Source: Halioglobus maricola
Lineage (GTDB): Bacteria; Pseudomonadota; Gammaproteobacteria; Pseudomonadales; Halieaceae
Assembly: GCF_009388985.1 (NCBI RefSeq)
Contig: NZ_CP036422.1
Location: forward strand, 772,501 to 836,500
DNA length: 64,000 nt
Direction: 5' to 3'
The notes beneath the pieces were generated by a model that searched no databases, was not told the origin of the DNA, and saw only the letters and a program-made list of their open reading frames with translations. The stretch's first letter is position 1, and each line of letters starts with the position of its first letter. This document shows positions 36,841-47,644 of the stretch, in pieces. Both the position numbers and the translations under genes were made by a program.

Positions 36841-38574
36841 ATGGCTCCATCAAGAAATGCGCCCTGTCCCTGTGGCAGCGGTAAGAAGTACAAACGCTGC
36901 TGCCTTGCCAGTGGTGAGTATGAAAATGGCTCGGGCGGCCAACCGGCCGGCAACGACGTCGTTGAAATGGCCAAGACCGCTCTCAATCTGGGCGACACCG
37001 CGCGCGCAGCCAGGGCGCTCGAGCCTCTACTAGACAAAACTAAAGCCTCACCTGAAGTGCTGGTATTAGGTGCCTCAGTGGCAATGCGGACGAATGAGTA
37101 CAGTCGAGCCTGTGAATTGATGGAGCGGGCTGTGGCTGCGCGGCCAAATGATGCGAACTATCTCTACAATTATGGCACTGCTCTAAGTATCGGTGGGCGC
37201 AAGACCGAAGCCGTGGATGCATTTAAGCGCGCACTCAAATTTAATCCGGATATGGTGATCGTGTATCCCAATATGGGCCACTCTCTTCGAGATCTGGGGC
37301 GCTCGGAAGAAGCCATGGCCTGTTATACGAAGGTTTTCGGCATGCGCAATATTGATCTAGCGACGATGAGCCAGATTCTCGTCAGTATGCACCTGTTTTC
37401 ACGCACTGAGCATGCGCGTTTGTTCGATATGCATACACAGTTGGCGCAGGCGATAGCCAAGGCCAATCCACCGATGAACGTGACACGGGTTCCAGGGCAA
37501 GAGAAAAAAATACGTATCGCTTACCTGTCGCCGCGTTTCTCGCGCGAAATTGTCGGATACTTTTTCAAGCCGCTGTTCGATCATCACAATCGCGACCGTT
37601 TCGAGATCTATCTCTACAATATTACACCGCGGACAGACGATCTTACCGAGTACCTGAAGGAACGCGCAGACAATTGGCAGGAGGTGGGTAAGCTCTCGGA
37701 CCGACAAGTGGCAGAGCATATCGCTGCAGACGGTATCGATGTGCTGGTCGACCTGGCGGGCCATGCGCCGGAGAACCGTATTGGTGTAATGGCTCGCAAA
37801 CCCGCGCCAGTCCAGATATCGATGCTGGATTACTTCGATACTACCGGCCTGGCAACTATGGACTATTATGTGACCGACGGCTTTTCCTCGCCCGAAGACA
37901 GTCCGCAACAATTCACTGAGAAGTTACTGTATCTCGATCAACCGAGGCTGGTTTACGAGGCGCCTGAGTACGCACCGGAACCTTGTTTTAACACTAGCCC
38001 GGACAACCCGATTGTTTTTGGGTCCTTCAATCGTCACCACAAGCTGGTTCCACATGTGATAGAAACCTGGTCTGCGCTGCTCAATGCAGTGGCAGACTCG
38101 CGCCTTGTGCTCAAGGGGAAGGCATTTGGTGAGGAGGATTCCCAAGCGGTATTCCTGAAGCGTTTTGCGACGCACGGTATTGGACCCGAGCGTATTGAAT
38201 TTCGCGGCGTCTCTCCGCACGCTGAAATGTTCTCTGAATACGGCGACATCGATTTAGCACTGGATACTTTTCCCTATAATGGCGGTCTTACGACATGCGA
38301 GGCGCTGTGGATGGGAACGCCGGTGCTGACCTTATTGGGGGAAAGAATTATCAGTCGCCAGACCGCGGGAATGTTGGCGAGTTTGGGCCTGGAGGGGTTC
38401 ACCGCGAAAGACGAGGCGGACTTTGTCCGCCTTGGCCAGCACTGGTCTACGCACCGTGCTGAATTGCTGGAGCTTCGTCAGGGGCTCAGAGCCAGAATGG
38501 CTGCAAGCCCGCTTACCGATGCTGCCAGCTATACCGCGGCCTTTGAGCGCGAATTGGAGCGGATAATCAGCTAG
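36841..38574 (+). CDS. SEC-C/TPR/SPINDLY O-GlcNAc transferase-like protein
   Basis: A 577-residue three-part protein. Residues 5-21 form a SEC-C zinc motif (Cys9, Cys11, Cys20, Cys21). Residues about 35-170 contain TPR repeats ([33 protein letters not shown]). Residues about 205-577 match the catalytic part of SPINDLY/OGT-type glycosyltransferases, with [30 protein letters not shown] and [18 protein letters not shown]. It should move a sugar from a nucleotide donor onto protein in the cytosol. The acceptor is unknown. It stands alone after a terminator and overlaps acs tail to tail by 8 nt. Confidence 0.85.
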   Translation: MAPSRNAPCPCGSGKKYKRCCLASGEYENGSGGQPAGNDVVEMAKTALNLGDTARAARALEPLLDKTKASPEVLVLGASVAMRTNEYSRACELMERAVAARPNDANYLYNYGTALSIGGRKTEAVDAFKRALKFNPDMVIVYPNMGHSLRDLGRSEEAMACYTKVFGMRNIDLATMSQILVSMHLFSRTEHARLFDMHTQLAQAIAKANPPMNVTRVPGQEKKIRIAYLSPRFSREIVGYFFKPLFDHHNRDRFEIYLYNITPRTDDLTEYLKERADNWQEVGKLSDRQVAEHIAADGIDVLVDLAGHAPENRIGVMARKPAPVQISMLDYFDTTGLATMDYYVTDGFSSPEDSPQQFTEKLLYLDQPRLVYEAPEYAPEPCFNTSPDNPIVFGSFNRHHKLVPHVIETWSALLNAVADSRLVLKGKAFGEEDSQAVFLKRFATHGIGPERIEFRGVSPHAEMFSEYGDIDLALDTFPYNGGLTTCEALWMGTPVLTLLGERIISRQTAGMLASLGLEGFTAKDEADFVRLGQHWSTHRAELLELRQGLRARMAASPLTDAASYTAAFERELERIIS

Positions 38575-40498
38575 GTCGGTTCTCGACCAGGCTGTCTACC
38601 ACCGAGGGGTCCGCCAGGGTGCTGGTATCGCCCAGACTGTCCAGTTCGTTCTCGGCGATCTTGCGCAAGATACGGCGCATGATCTTGCCCGAGCGGGTTT
38701 TAGGTAACCCTGGGGCCCATTGGATAATGTCCGGTTTGGCGATAGGGCCGATTTCCTTCACACACAACTGAATCAATTCCTGGCGCAGTTCTTCGCTGGG
38801 CTCTACGCCCTGCATCGGCGTGACGTAGGCATAGATGCCCTGGCCTTTGATGTCGTGGGGGAAGCCTACCACCGCGGCTTCGGCAATCTGGTCGTGTAGC
38901 ACCAGTGCGCTCTCTACTTCGGCGGTACCCATGCGGTGACCAGAGACGTTCAATACATCGTCCACACGTCCTGTGATCCAGTAGTAACCATCCTCGTCGC
39001 GGCTGGCGCCGTCGCCGGTGAAATAGTAACCGGGATAATTGCTGAAGTAGGTGTCGATCATGCGTTGGTGGTCGCCGAATACGCTGCGAATCTGACTGGG
39101 CCAGGAGCGTTTGACCACAAGGTAGCCAGAGCCGGCACCTTCAATCTCTGAACCGTCTTCATTGAGCAATGCCAGTTCAACACCAAAGAAGGGGAAGGTG
39201 GCCGAGCCGGGTTTCAATGGCACTGCGCCGGGCAGTGGCGTGATCATGTGTGCGCCGGTCTCGGTCTGCCACCAGGTATCAATGATTGGACAGCGACTGT
39301 CGCCTACCACACGGTGGTACCACTCCCACGCCTCAGGGTTTATCGGTTCACCTACCGTGCCGAGCAGTCGCAGGCTGGAGCGGGATGAACGGGTTACTGG
39401 CTCATCGCCGACCGCCTGGAGCGCGCGAATAGCCGTTGGGGCAGTGTAGAACGTATTCACCTGGTGCTTGTCGACAACCTCCCAACAGCGCCCGGCGTCC
39501 GGGTAAGTGGGCACGCCCTCAAACATCAGCGAAATCGCACCGTTGGCAAGTGGTCCGTAAACGATATAGGTGTGCCCTGTAACCCAGCCCACGTCGGCGG
39601 TACACCAGTAGATCTCGCCTTCGCGGTAGTCAAACACATACTTGAACGTCATGGCCGCCTGCAGCAGATAGCCGCCGGTGGTGTGCAGCACACCCTTGGG
39701 TTTGCCGGTGGAACCCGAGGTGTAGAGGATGAACAGTGGGTCCTCCGAGTCCATGGGCTCGGGGGTGCAGTCAGTGCTCTGGCCGTCCACGAGTTCGTGA
39801 TACCAGACGTCGCGATTTTCGTTCCAGGCGACGTCACCGCCGGTACGCTGGACAACGAGGCAGGTGTGTACATCGGGACAGGCTTCCAGTGCTTTGTCGG
39901 CGTTGACCTTCAATGGCACTTTGCGGCCACCGCGCAGACCTTCATCGGCGGTGATCACGGTCTGGCAGTCAGAGTCGAGAATCCGATCTTTGAGAGCTTC
40001 CGGAGAGAAGCCGCCAAAGACGATGGAGTGCACAGCGCCTATGCGGGTGCAGGCCAGCATGGCGTAGGCAGCTTCCGGAATCATCGGCATATAGATGCAT
40101 ACCCGGTCGCCTTTCTGCACGCCACGCTCTTTCAGCGCGTTGGCCAGTTTGCAAACATGATCTTTGAGCTCGCCGTAGGTGATGTGCTTACTATCGGCCG
40201 GGTCGTCCCCCTCCCAAATGAGAGCTGTCTGGTCGGCGCGTTCGGGCAGGTGGCGGTCGATACAGTTGTAGCTGACATTCAGCTTGCCGCCGGAGAACCA
40301 GGCAGCTTCGCCTTTGACGAAGTCGTATTCCATGACTTTGTCCCAGGTTTGATCCCAGTCCAGGAATTGATGGGCCATTTCGCTGAAAAACCCGTCGGGG
40401 TCGTCGATAGAGCGCTGGTACATCGCCTTGTAGGTGTCGGCGTCGATGTGTGCGTCTTTGAAATTGGCGGGTACTGGGTGGGTCGGGAACTCAGACAT
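38567..40498 (-). CDS. acs: Acetyl-CoA synthetase
   Basis: A 643-residue AMP-forming ligase making acetyl-CoA from acetate. [11 protein letters not shown] is the ATP loop, and [20 protein letters not shown] is the hinge and C-domain. Lys605 in TRSGKIMRR is the catalytic lysine that acetylation inactivates in other bacteria. ATG 40498 has GGAG 8 nt upstream; an in-frame GTG at 40507 overlaps that site. It is convergent with the SPINDLY gene. Confidence 0.97.
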   Translation of the reverse strand: MSEFPTHPVPANFKDAHIDADTYKAMYQRSIDDPDGFFSEMAHQFLDWDQTWDKVMEYDFVKGEAAWFSGGKLNVSYNCIDRHLPERADQTALIWEGDDPADSKHITYGELKDHVCKLANALKERGVQKGDRVCIYMPMIPEAAYAMLACTRIGAVHSIVFGGFSPEALKDRILDSDCQTVITADEGLRGGRKVPLKVNADKALEACPDVHTCLVVQRTGGDVAWNENRDVWYHELVDGQSTDCTPEPMDSEDPLFILYTSGSTGKPKGVLHTTGGYLLQAAMTFKYVFDYREGEIYWCTADVGWVTGHTYIVYGPLANGAISLMFEGVPTYPDAGRCWEVVDKHQVNTFYTAPTAIRALQAVGDEPVTRSSRSSLRLLGTVGEPINPEAWEWYHRVVGDSRCPIIDTWWQTETGAHMITPLPGAVPLKPGSATFPFFGVELALLNEDGSEIEGAGSGYLVVKRSWPSQIRSVFGDHQRMIDTYFSNYPGYYFTGDGASRDEDGYYWITGRVDDVLNVSGHRMGTAEVESALVLHDQIAEAAVVGFPHDIKGQGIYAYVTPMQGVEPSEELRQELIQLCVKEIGPIAKPDIIQWAPGLPKTRSGKIMRRILRKIAENELDSLGDTSTLADPSVVDSLVENRPS

Positions 40499-40535
40499 GG
40501 TTGCCACTCCGTGATTACTTTTACATGAACACAGG

Positions 40536-40563
40536 ATTCTACTTCGGTTGGCTGTGACTGCAA
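40536..40563 (-). promoter_or_regulatory. Predicted acs promoter
   Basis: On the minus strand TTGCAG (40563-40558) and TAGAAT (40541-40536) are 16 nt apart, about 37 nt before the acs start. They fit a sigma-70 promoter well. The rest of the 40508-40687 gap shows no gene. Confidence 0.5.
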
Positions 40564-40687
40564 GCCGACCAAGGTCTAAGGGAGCATTGGCTATGGTTTT
40601 TTTGCCTAGCGGCCTATTTGCAGCGCGGTCTGGTCTCGGAAGGGCTTACGCCTCTCCCGGACCGTGGGGCTCGCGAGATGACAGGCG

Positions 40688-41782
40688 CTAGACGTTAAAT
40701 CGGAAGTGGATAATGTCGCCGTCCTGGACGACGTAGTCTTTGCCTTCCAGGCGCCAGCGTCCCGCGTCTTTGGCGCCTTGCTCTCCACCGTGCTCGATGA
40801 AGTCGGCGTAGGAAACAATCTCAGCTCGAATGAAGCCTTTCTGGAAATCAGTGTGAATGACGCCCGCAGCTTCCGGCGCTGATGCGCCAACCCGAACCGT
40901 CCAGGCGCGAACTTCTCTTACGCCGGCGGTGAAGTAGGTGTGCAGGTTGAGGAGTTCGTAGCCCGCGCGGATCACCCGGTTGAGGCCCGGCTCTTCCATA
41001 CCCAGGTCGGCGAGGAATTCGGCGCGCTCATCGTCGTCGAGTTCGACGATTTCCGACTCCAGCTTGTTGCAGATAACGACTACAACAGCTTTCTCTTCTG
41101 CGGCGATGGCGCGTACCACGTCCAGATGAGGGTTGTCTTCGAAGCCGTCCTCGTCGACGTTGGCGATGTACATGGTCGGCTTCACGGTGAGCAGGAACAG
41201 CTGGTCGACCAGGGCCTGCTCGTTCTCGTCGAGTTCAAGCGCGCGAACGGGTTTTGCCTCGTTCAGCTGCGGCAACAGTTTGTTTTCCAGTAGCGCCTTC
41301 ATGGCGATGGATTCCTTGTCGCCTCCCTTGGCTGTGCGGGTGACTTTCAGTAGCTGCTTGTCGCAGCTTTCCAGGTCAGCCAGGGCCAGCTCTGTGTTGA
41401 TGACTTCAATGTCGGCGGCGGGGTCAATCTGGTTGGCCACGTGGATCACGTTTTCATCTTCGAAGCAGCGCACCACGTGGGCGATTGCGTCAGTTTCGCG
41501 GATATTGGCGAGGAATTGATTGCCCAGGCCTTCGCCTTTGGACGCTCCCGCGACGAGGCCGGCGATGTCCACGAACTCCATAGTAGTGGCGATTTCTTTC
41601 TCGGGTTTCACGATAGCCGAGATATTGTCCTGTCGTGGATCTGGAATGGGAACCACGCCAGCATTGGGTTCAATCGTACAGAACGGGAAGTTCTCGGCGT
41701 CGATACCCGCGCGTGTGAGGGCGTTGAACAGTGTAGATTTGCCTACGTTAGGAAGGCCGACAATGCCGCATTTGAAACCCAT
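40688..41782 (-). CDS. ychF: Ribosome-binding ATPase YchF/EngD
   Basis: A 364-residue Obg-family P-loop protein. Walker A is GLPNVGKS (9-16). The base-specificity motif reads NKLE in place of NKxD, which explains the family's preference for ATP over GTP. A C-terminal TGS domain contains YADFIEHGG and [13 protein letters not shown]. It binds ribosomes and modulates translation and the oxidative stress response. The pth-ychF order is conserved. Confidence 0.97.
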   Translation of the reverse strand: MGFKCGIVGLPNVGKSTLFNALTRAGIDAENFPFCTIEPNAGVVPIPDPRQDNISAIVKPEKEIATTMEFVDIAGLVAGASKGEGLGNQFLANIRETDAIAHVVRCFEDENVIHVANQIDPAADIEVINTELALADLESCDKQLLKVTRTAKGGDKESIAMKALLENKLLPQLNEAKPVRALELDENEQALVDQLFLLTVKPTMYIANVDEDGFEDNPHLDVVRAIAAEEKAVVVVICNKLESEIVELDDDERAEFLADLGMEEPGLNRVIRAGYELLNLHTYFTAGVREVRAWTVRVGASAPEAAGVIHTDFQKGFIRAEIVSYADFIEHGGEQGAKDAGRWRLEGKDYVVQDGDIIHFRFNV

Positions 41783-41807
41783 GTAAGTGTCCTTTGTGGT
41801 TCGGCAG

Positions 41808-42395
41808 CTAGGCTGCGCTAAAACTGTGTAGTCGTGTCATCGCTTTGGTGGCATCGCCATCCAGCAGCAGGGGCAGGGCCCTCAGGGCCTCATCTATACA
41901 GACGTCAATCCGCTCGCGGTCCACTTGTGAGGGGCGGCTCAGCACGTAACCTGACACCTTCGAGGCGTGTCCGGGGTGGTCTATGCCAATACGCAGGCGA
42001 TGAAAATTCTTGTTGTTACCCAGTGCGGGCACAATATCGCGGAGACCGTTGTGGCCGCCGTGCCCTCCACCTTGTTTGAATCTGGCCGTGCCGGCGGGGA
42101 TATCCAGCTCATCGTGAGCAATCAGAATTTCGTCCGGAGCAATCTTGAAAAAACTGGCCATCGCTGCAACGGCTTTACCGGAGCGATTCATAAACGTTGT
42201 GGGGATAAGTAAGCGAAGGTCGTGGCCGGCGTAGGTTACCCTGCCGGCCAGACCGGAGAACTTTGATTCCGGTAAGAGCGTGGTGCCGCACTGGCGCGCG
42301 AGCTCCTCCACGAAATCGGCGCCCGCGTTGTGACGGGTGCCCTGGTATTCGCTACCAGGGTTACCCAGTCCGGCGATCAGCTTGATGGCTGTCAA
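41808..42395 (-). CDS. pth: Peptidyl-tRNA hydrolase
   Basis: A 195-residue enzyme that frees tRNA from dropped-off peptidyl-tRNA. Catalytic His22 lies in RHNAG and Asp95 in HDELD; FMNRSG and [12 protein letters not shown] are substrate-site segments. TTG 42395 gives an N-terminus matching other Pth proteins ([11 protein letters not shown]), and no ATG is available nearby. It is 23 nt downstream of rplY. Confidence 0.95.
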   Translation of the reverse strand: MTAIKLIAGLGNPGSEYQGTRHNAGADFVEELARQCGTTLLPESKFSGLAGRVTYAGHDLRLLIPTTFMNRSGKAVAAMASFFKIAPDEILIAHDELDIPAGTARFKQGGGHGGHNGLRDIVPALGNNKNFHRLRIGIDHPGHASKVSGYVLSRPSQVDRERIDVCIDEALRALPLLLDGDATKAMTRLHSFSAA

Positions 42396-42418
42396 CGCGG
42401 GAGCCAGGAGGCGAGGAA

Positions 42419-43075
42419 TTACTCCTCGCTTTCTCCTTCTTCAGCATCTGCTTCTTCTTCAGCAGCTGCAGGCGCGTCTTCGTCCACGTTGCCTTTCGGC
42501 GCGATGACGGAGGCGATCGCCAGGTCGTGGTCTTCGCCCAGAGCAAGAGCAACTGATGTCACGCCTTCAGGCAGAGCGACTTCAGACAAGTGAACGATCT
42601 GGCCGGTTACGACTTCAATCATATCGACTTCGATGAACTCGGGGATGTCGCCTGGCAGACAGGACACTTCGATATCGGTGGCCTGGTGCTGGATCATGCC
42701 GCCTTCCATCTTGACGCCCACACAGGATTCTTCGTTCAGGAAGTGGATGGGTACGTGTACCTTGATCGCTACTTTGTCGTCAACGCGCAGGAAGTCGGCG
42801 TGCATAACGAGGTTTTTTGCGGGGTGACGCTGAAGGTCCTTGAGGATCGCTTTCTGTACATCGCCGCCTACGTTAACTTGCAGGACATGAGAGTAAAAAG
42901 CTTCGTTCTCCAGAGACTTTTCCAGGTCTTTGCGAACGATGGTCAGGGACTGCGGCTCTTTACCACCACCGTAGATGATGGCTGGGAGCTTGTCGGCGAG
43001 ACGACGCAGGCGGCGGCTCGCACCTTTCCCCATGTCTTCACGCAGTTCGGCTTGTACTTCAAATTGGTCAGACAT
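42419..43075 (-). CDS. rplY: 50S ribosomal protein L25, long (CTC/TL5) form
   Basis: A 218-residue protein with the N-terminal L25 5S-rRNA-binding domain (about 1-95) plus the C-terminal TL5-type beta domain (100-190) and an Ala/Glu-rich acidic tail. Enterics have only the first domain; the long form is usual in pseudomonads and many others. [17 protein letters not shown] is typical. AAGGAG lies 8 nt before ATG 43075. Confidence 0.95.
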   Translation of the reverse strand: MSDQFEVQAELREDMGKGASRRLRRLADKLPAIIYGGGKEPQSLTIVRKDLEKSLENEAFYSHVLQVNVGGDVQKAILKDLQRHPAKNLVMHADFLRVDDKVAIKVHVPIHFLNEESCVGVKMEGGMIQHQATDIEVSCLPGDIPEFIEVDMIEVVTGQIVHLSEVALPEGVTSVALALGEDHDLAIASVIAPKGNVDEDAPAAAEEEADAEEGESEE

Positions 43076-43145
43076 TGTCAGACTCCTTTGATATTCACTG
43101 CAACACCTGCGACCAGTGCGGCAGTGAGTTCATATAATGCTGTTC

Positions 43146-44093
43146 TTAAGTGAACAGCGCGCTGATAGATTCCCCATTGGCCACTCGCCGCATGGACTCT
43201 GCCAGCAGGTCGGAAGTGGTCAGTACACGGATCTTCTCGATACCGCGAGCCTCATCAGAGAGGGGAATCGTATCGGTGACTACCAGCTGGTCGAGCTGGG
43301 AGTTCCGAATATTGTTCAGTGCCTTGCCTGACAGTACCCCGTGGGTACAGTAGGCATAGACACCTGTTGCTCCGCGCTCTTTCAGCGCGTTGGCCGCCTG
43401 GCATAGCGTGCCTGCAGTATCGACCATGTCATCTACCAGCAGGCAGGTGCGGCCTTCGACGTCGCCTATCAGGTTCATTACCTGTGCCTCATTGGCCTTG
43501 GGGCGACGCTTGTCGATGATAGCCAGGTCCGCTTCATCCAGTTGCTTGGCAACGGCGCGGGCCCTGACAACACCACCGATGTCGGGTGATACCACGATCT
43601 GGTTGTCGTACTTCTGCGCTACGATATCGTCGATCAGGATCGGCGAGCCGTAGACGTTGTCTACCGGGCATTCGAAAAAGCCCTGGATCTGTTCGGCGTG
43701 CAAGTCCATGGTCAGCACGCGATCTACACCCACGCTTACCATCATGTCTGCTACCACTTTGGCAGTGATCGGTACCCTCGCTGAGCGTACCCGACGATCT
43801 TGTCTTGCGTACCCGAAATACGGCACGACCGCGGTGATACTGTCGGCAGACGCCCGGCGCAGTGCGTCGATCATCACCAACAACTCCATCAGGTTGTCGT
43901 TGGTGGGGTTGCAGGTGGACTGCACCACGAAAACGTCCTTGCCGCGGACGTTCTCATTCAGTTCAACTGCGATCTCACCGTCGGAAAACTTGCCGACATC
44001 TGCGTTCCCCAGGTTCAGGTACAGGCGGCTGGCAATTTTCTGGGCGAGTTCCGGGTTGGCGTTACCCGTGAAAACCATCATCTTCGAGGACAC
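43146..44093 (-). CDS. prs: Ribose-phosphate pyrophosphokinase
   Basis: A 315-residue class I PRPP synthase supplying PRPP for nucleotides, histidine, tryptophan and [19 protein letters not shown] and [10 protein letters not shown] form the ATP site, and [12 protein letters not shown] is the PRPP loop. It starts at GTG 44093 with GAAAGG about 9 nt upstream. tRNA-Gln lies 84 nt upstream on the same strand. Confidence 0.97.
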   Translation of the reverse strand: MSSKMMVFTGNANPELAQKIASRLYLNLGNADVGKFSDGEIAVELNENVRGKDVFVVQSTCNPTNDNLMELLVMIDALRRASADSITAVVPYFGYARQDRRVRSARVPITAKVVADMMVSVGVDRVLTMDLHAEQIQGFFECPVDNVYGSPILIDDIVAQKYDNQIVVSPDIGGVVRARAVAKQLDEADLAIIDKRRPKANEAQVMNLIGDVEGRTCLLVDDMVDTAGTLCQAANALKERGATGVYAYCTHGVLSGKALNNIRNSQLDQLVVTDTIPLSDEARGIEKIRVLTTSDLLAESMRRVANGESISALFT

Positions 44094-44177
44094 TGGACGT
44101 TACCTTTCAATGTGTTTCGGCAAATTCTGCACATAAAAATAATGCCATACACCACTCGATGCATGGCATTTTGAATA

Positions 44178-44252
44178 TGGCTGGGGTGGCAGGATTCGAA
44201 CCTGCGAATGCTGGGATCAAAACCCAGTGCCTTGCCGCTTGGCGACACCCCA
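44178..44252 (-). tRNA. tRNA-Gln (TTG anticodon)
   Basis: 75 nt including CCA. Acceptor arms TGGGGTG/CACCCCA pair. The anticodon stem CTGGG/CCCAG holds the loop TTTTGAT, anticodon TTG, reading CAA and CAG. It sits between ispE and prs, as in Pseudomonas, and is probably processed from their joint transcript. Confidence 0.96.
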
Positions 44253-44259
44253 ATAAACT

Positions 44260-45096
44260 CTAGTTGTTGACCAGGCCTTCAAATGTGGGCGACCTGTTGA
44301 CGCCTGTTGCCATGAAGGCATTCAGTCCCGTCGGTAGTCGGCCCAGGGCCTCTCTGGCCTCGGCTTCTTCGGCGAAGCGTGCGAATACGCACGCTCCTGT
44401 TCCGGTCAATCTGGCGCTCCCAATTTTCTCCAGAATTTTCAATGCGTTATCAACCTCCGGGTAGAGATTTCTAACAAGATCCTGACAGTCGTTGCGGGAG
44501 TGCCCCTCGAAAAAGGCGGCTATTGTGATGGGAGAGGTGTCCCGTGTCAATTGCTGGTGTGAAAATATTTCAGCAGTGGAAACGTGGCAATCTGGGGCGA
44601 CTACCACGTACCAGCTTTGGGGGAGTTGCACGGCTTCGAGAATGTCGCCGACGCCCTCTGCCCAGGCGGTGTGGCCCGCCACGAATACCGGGACATCGGC
44701 ACCAAGACTTGCACCCAATTGCTGCAGTTGTTCAATGCTCTGCTCTCTTGCCCATAGTTGGTTGAGGGCTAACAGGGTGGTCGCGGCGTTGGAACTGCCA
44801 CCGCCCAGACCTCCACCTTGCGGGATGCGTTTGCTCACGTGTACATCCACTCCCAGGTCGCCCTCTTGCAGCAGCGCAGCTGAGCGGTGGATCAGGTTGT
44901 TTTCCGGGGCGATGTCGAATGTTGAGCCCGAGAGCGTGATCTCGCCGCTGTGGTTGGGTGTGAAGGTGAGAGTGTCGCCCCAGTCGAGAATTTGAAAGAG
45001 CGTCTGCAGATTGTGATAACCGTCGGGGCGTCGTCCTGTGATATGCAGAAACAGGTTCAGCTTGGCAGGCGCGAGCAGGGAGAGCGAATCAGTCAT
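44260..45096 (-). CDS. ispE: 4-diphosphocytidyl-2-C-methyl-D-erythritol kinase
   Basis: A 278-residue GHMP kinase of the MEP isoprenoid pathway. PAKLNLFLHI with Lys12 and the ATP loop GGGLGGGSSN (94-103) are clear. The frame is open upstream to 45186, but ATG 45096 gives the normal N-terminus and overlaps the lolB stop by 8 nt, so it is preferred. Confidence 0.96.
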   Translation of the reverse strand: MTDSLSLLAPAKLNLFLHITGRRPDGYHNLQTLFQILDWGDTLTFTPNHSGEITLSGSTFDIAPENNLIHRSAALLQEGDLGVDVHVSKRIPQGGGLGGGSSNAATTLLALNQLWAREQSIEQLQQLGASLGADVPVFVAGHTAWAEGVGDILEAVQLPQSWYVVVAPDCHVSTAEIFSHQQLTRDTSPITIAAFFEGHSRNDCQDLVRNLYPEVDNALKILEKIGSARLTGTGACVFARFAEEAEAREALGRLPTGLNAFMATGVNRSPTFEGLVNN

Positions 45097-45685
45097 TGGC
45101 GGCGAGGTTCTGCCAGCGGCGCAGGATGATTCGGGCCCAGGTGTCGGCGCGTGATACTTCCAGCCGGGTCGGCAGGGTGTAGCCATCGAACTCGCCGAAG
45201 CTGCTGTACTGGATGCTCCAGCCCTGCTGCGAAAAACTCATGGGCAGCTCGCTTTCCGCAGTGAATCTCAATTCCTCGGGAGCTGTTGCGGGGTCAGGAA
45301 TGCCTCGCAGCCAGTAGGGCAGGGATGCCAATGGTAGATCCCATGAGGCGCTCTGCGGCGCGGTATCAGCTGTCCAGCGTTGATAGTCGTCGCCGCGGCG
45401 CACTTCTATGACGTCGCCGTCACTGTCTACAGTGGTCGCGGCTATGCCCATTGGCCCTTGCAGGCGCAGGTGTGTCGCCTTGCCCATTTGTTGCCAGAGG
45501 AGATTCGCCGACTCTGCCTGCTCTGCCGTACGCAAGGCGATTTTGCCACTCGCGCTGAAATGATCGAGGGCCTGTAGTTGGGCCCGATGTGACTGCCAGT
45601 CAGCCGGTGGGGCGGGCGCCATGCCGGCACAAGCGGCAAGCAGGAGGAGTTGCCCCAGCAGGCTTATTCGCAGAAAAGTGTTCAC
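45089..45685 (-). CDS. lolB: Outer-membrane lipoprotein receptor LolB
   Basis: A 198-residue lipoprotein. The lipobox LLAAC places the modified Cys at 19. The mature part has the LolB half-barrel pattern (FSASGKIALRTAEQAESANLLWQQ, LRLQGPMGIAATTV, LPYWLRGIPDP). LolB takes lipoproteins from LolA and inserts them into the outer membrane. It lies between the TPR lipoprotein gene and ispE, with overlaps at both ends. Confidence 0.95.
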   Translation of the reverse strand: MNTFLRISLLGQLLLLAACAGMAPAPPADWQSHRAQLQALDHFSASGKIALRTAEQAESANLLWQQMGKATHLRLQGPMGIAATTVDSDGDVIEVRRGDDYQRWTADTAPQSASWDLPLASLPYWLRGIPDPATAPEELRFTAESELPMSFSQQGWSIQYSSFGEFDGYTLPTRLEVSRADTWARIILRRWQNLAAND

Positions 45686-47451
45686 TGTTGCGGCGCGACT
45701 TCAGTGCCCGGTAGTGTTCGCAGGGTGGTAGACACCCCGAGGCGCTCGAGCGTGGCCAGTAGCACCGGGTGATTTGGATCCTTTAACAGCGCTCCCTGCC
45801 AGACCCGAGTTGCAGATTCTTTGTCTCCATTCGCCCACAGTACCTCGCCGAGGTGGGCGGCAACTTCCGGGTCGGGAAACGCAGCGTAGGCCCTGGTGAG
45901 ATAGCTCAGCGACTCTTCTACTCGCCCTTTGCGAAACAGCACCCAGCCCATGCTGTCGAGAATAGCAGGTTCCTCTGGATCGAGCTCGAGAGCGCGGCTG
46001 ATCAGGGTCAGGGCCTCGTCGTGGCGGTTGGTGCGGTTGGTGAGGGTATAGCCGAGGGCGTTGAGCGCGGTGGCGTTATTGGGGTCGTGGGCCAAAATGG
46101 CTCGCAGGTCAGCCTCCATCTGGACGAGATCATTCTGTTGCTCGCCGACCATTGAGCGGGCGTAGCGCAGTGCGGTCGAGTCAGGGAACGCCGCGATTCC
46201 GCGGTTGAGAACCTCGCGGCTGGCGCCGAGGTAGCCGGCGCTGCTGAGGAGGTCGGCTTCAATGTTGTACAACTGCTCGCTGCGGTCGGGAACTGCGGTG
46301 CGCTGGCCGTTGAACCAGTCCATGACCTGGCTGAACTGGCCGCTTTCGATAAGAATCTGGCCCAAGCGCTGGTTGGCTGCGAGGTACTGCCGACCATCGC
46401 TAACCTGTTGGTAGTGTCTGACCGCGTCGCTCTGTTCGTCGCGATCTTCTGCTATGCGGCCGAGGTAGTAGTGGGCCTCGTCACTGCGAGCATCCAGTGC
46501 GAGCATCTGATTCAGGTAGGCGCGGGCCACCAGGTCGTCACCGTTTTCGCGGTTGATGAGTGCAAGCGACAGCAACAGGTCAGCATCTTCCGGCGATTGT
46601 GCCGACAGAATCTCGAACTGCTGGCGCGCAGCTGCCATATCGGTGTTGGTCAGTAGCTTGGCGTACTCCAGCCGCAGGCGCGTGTCTTCCGGGTTGTCTT
46701 GCAACACTGCTTCGATGTGTCGGAAAGGTTTTTTCTCTTGCTGATTGAGACGAATTCTTGCCTCGAGCAATAGCGCCTGGTGCTGCAGGGGATCAACCGT
46801 GAACAGTGTATCGAGTTTGGCCTGGGACTCCGGGAACTGCTGGAACTCGGCGTGAATCAGGGCCTGCGTCATGAGCAGAGCGGGGTCCAGCGGAAATTCC
46901 TGCACCAGTTCGTTCAGCCCTGCGACGAGCTGCGCCTGCTGGGGCGGAGGTATTTGGTTAAAGCCCTGCAGTAACAGCGGAAAATTGGCCTGGACATCGC
47001 TGCGCGCGACCACTGCCATGTGAGGTAGGGCTTCCAGGGGGCGCTGTTGCCCCGCGAGCAGGGTGGCGGCAGTATTGTTTGCCTCAACGTTGTCTGGCTC
47101 GAGCTCAAGCCAGATTTGCACTGCTTCCAAGGACTGTGCGGGCCTGCGCAGGTACTGCGCCAGATGGGTGGCGTGACTCGCTACGCCGGCGTCGTTCAGC
47201 ACGCGAGCCTGCTCCAGGTAGGCATCAAGAGCCGTGTTGTAATCGCCACGCCGCATGGCGAATTCTGCCAGTATTAGCGGGTAGACACTGCTTTCCGGGA
47301 TTGGGCGTTCCGGTAGGGGGGTAGGTTCAGGCGGAGCGCTTCCGGGCGTGTCAACCGCGATGGCGGGCGCCGCGATTTCCTCGTCGTGGCTGGTGCTGGC
47401 GCACGCAGTCAGCAGTGCGAGGCAGCAGACGGTGGCGAGGGTGCGGTACAT
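45682..47451 (-). CDS. TPR-repeat outer-membrane-type lipoprotein
   Basis: A 589-residue lipoprotein with lipobox LLTAC near residue 17. The rest is an array of about ten TPR repeats, with NATALNALGYTLTNRTNRHDEALTLISRALELDPEEPAILDSMGWVLFRKGR as the best-preserved stretch, here spread over residues 460-515. The homologous gene precedes lolB in pseudomonads. The role is not established; envelope assembly or scaffolding is plausible. It overlaps lolB by ATGA and is divergent from hemA. Confidence 0.88.
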   Translation of the reverse strand: MYRTLATVCCLALLTACASTSHDEEIAAPAIAVDTPGSAPPEPTPLPERPIPESSVYPLILAEFAMRRGDYNTALDAYLEQARVLNDAGVASHATHLAQYLRRPAQSLEAVQIWLELEPDNVEANNTAATLLAGQQRPLEALPHMAVVARSDVQANFPLLLQGFNQIPPPQQAQLVAGLNELVQEFPLDPALLMTQALIHAEFQQFPESQAKLDTLFTVDPLQHQALLLEARIRLNQQEKKPFRHIEAVLQDNPEDTRLRLEYAKLLTNTDMAAARQQFEILSAQSPEDADLLLSLALINRENGDDLVARAYLNQMLALDARSDEAHYYLGRIAEDRDEQSDAVRHYQQVSDGRQYLAANQRLGQILIESGQFSQVMDWFNGQRTAVPDRSEQLYNIEADLLSSAGYLGASREVLNRGIAAFPDSTALRYARSMVGEQQNDLVQMEADLRAILAHDPNNATALNALGYTLTNRTNRHDEALTLISRALELDPEEPAILDSMGWVLFRKGRVEESLSYLTRAYAAFPDPEVAAHLGEVLWANGDKESATRVWQGALLKDPNHPVLLATLERLGVSTTLRTLPGTEVAPQQ

Positions 47452-47587
47452 CGGGTCTAGGTCCGGGAGTGATCAGGGACACTATGATGACATAGACCGG
47501 CGCTGAAACCCACAGCGCAGCGGCGTCTTGTGGCAGCTGTGACGCTTCGCCTAACTTGTTAAAATCACAGAAATTTTTGTCCAGATG

Positions 47588-47596
47588 TGCTATCGT
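47588..47596 (+). promoter_or_regulatory. Possible hemA promoter (extended -10)
   Basis: TGCTATCGT fits an extended -10 element 48 nt before hemA. The region before it is A/T rich, but no convincing -35 box is seen. The 193-bp gap 47452-47644 holds no gene; it separates two divergent operons. Confidence 0.35.
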
Positions 47597-47644
47597 GCGC
47601 CGCCTTTAGAACAGGTTTGTTAACAGGAACCAGAACTGCCAGCC

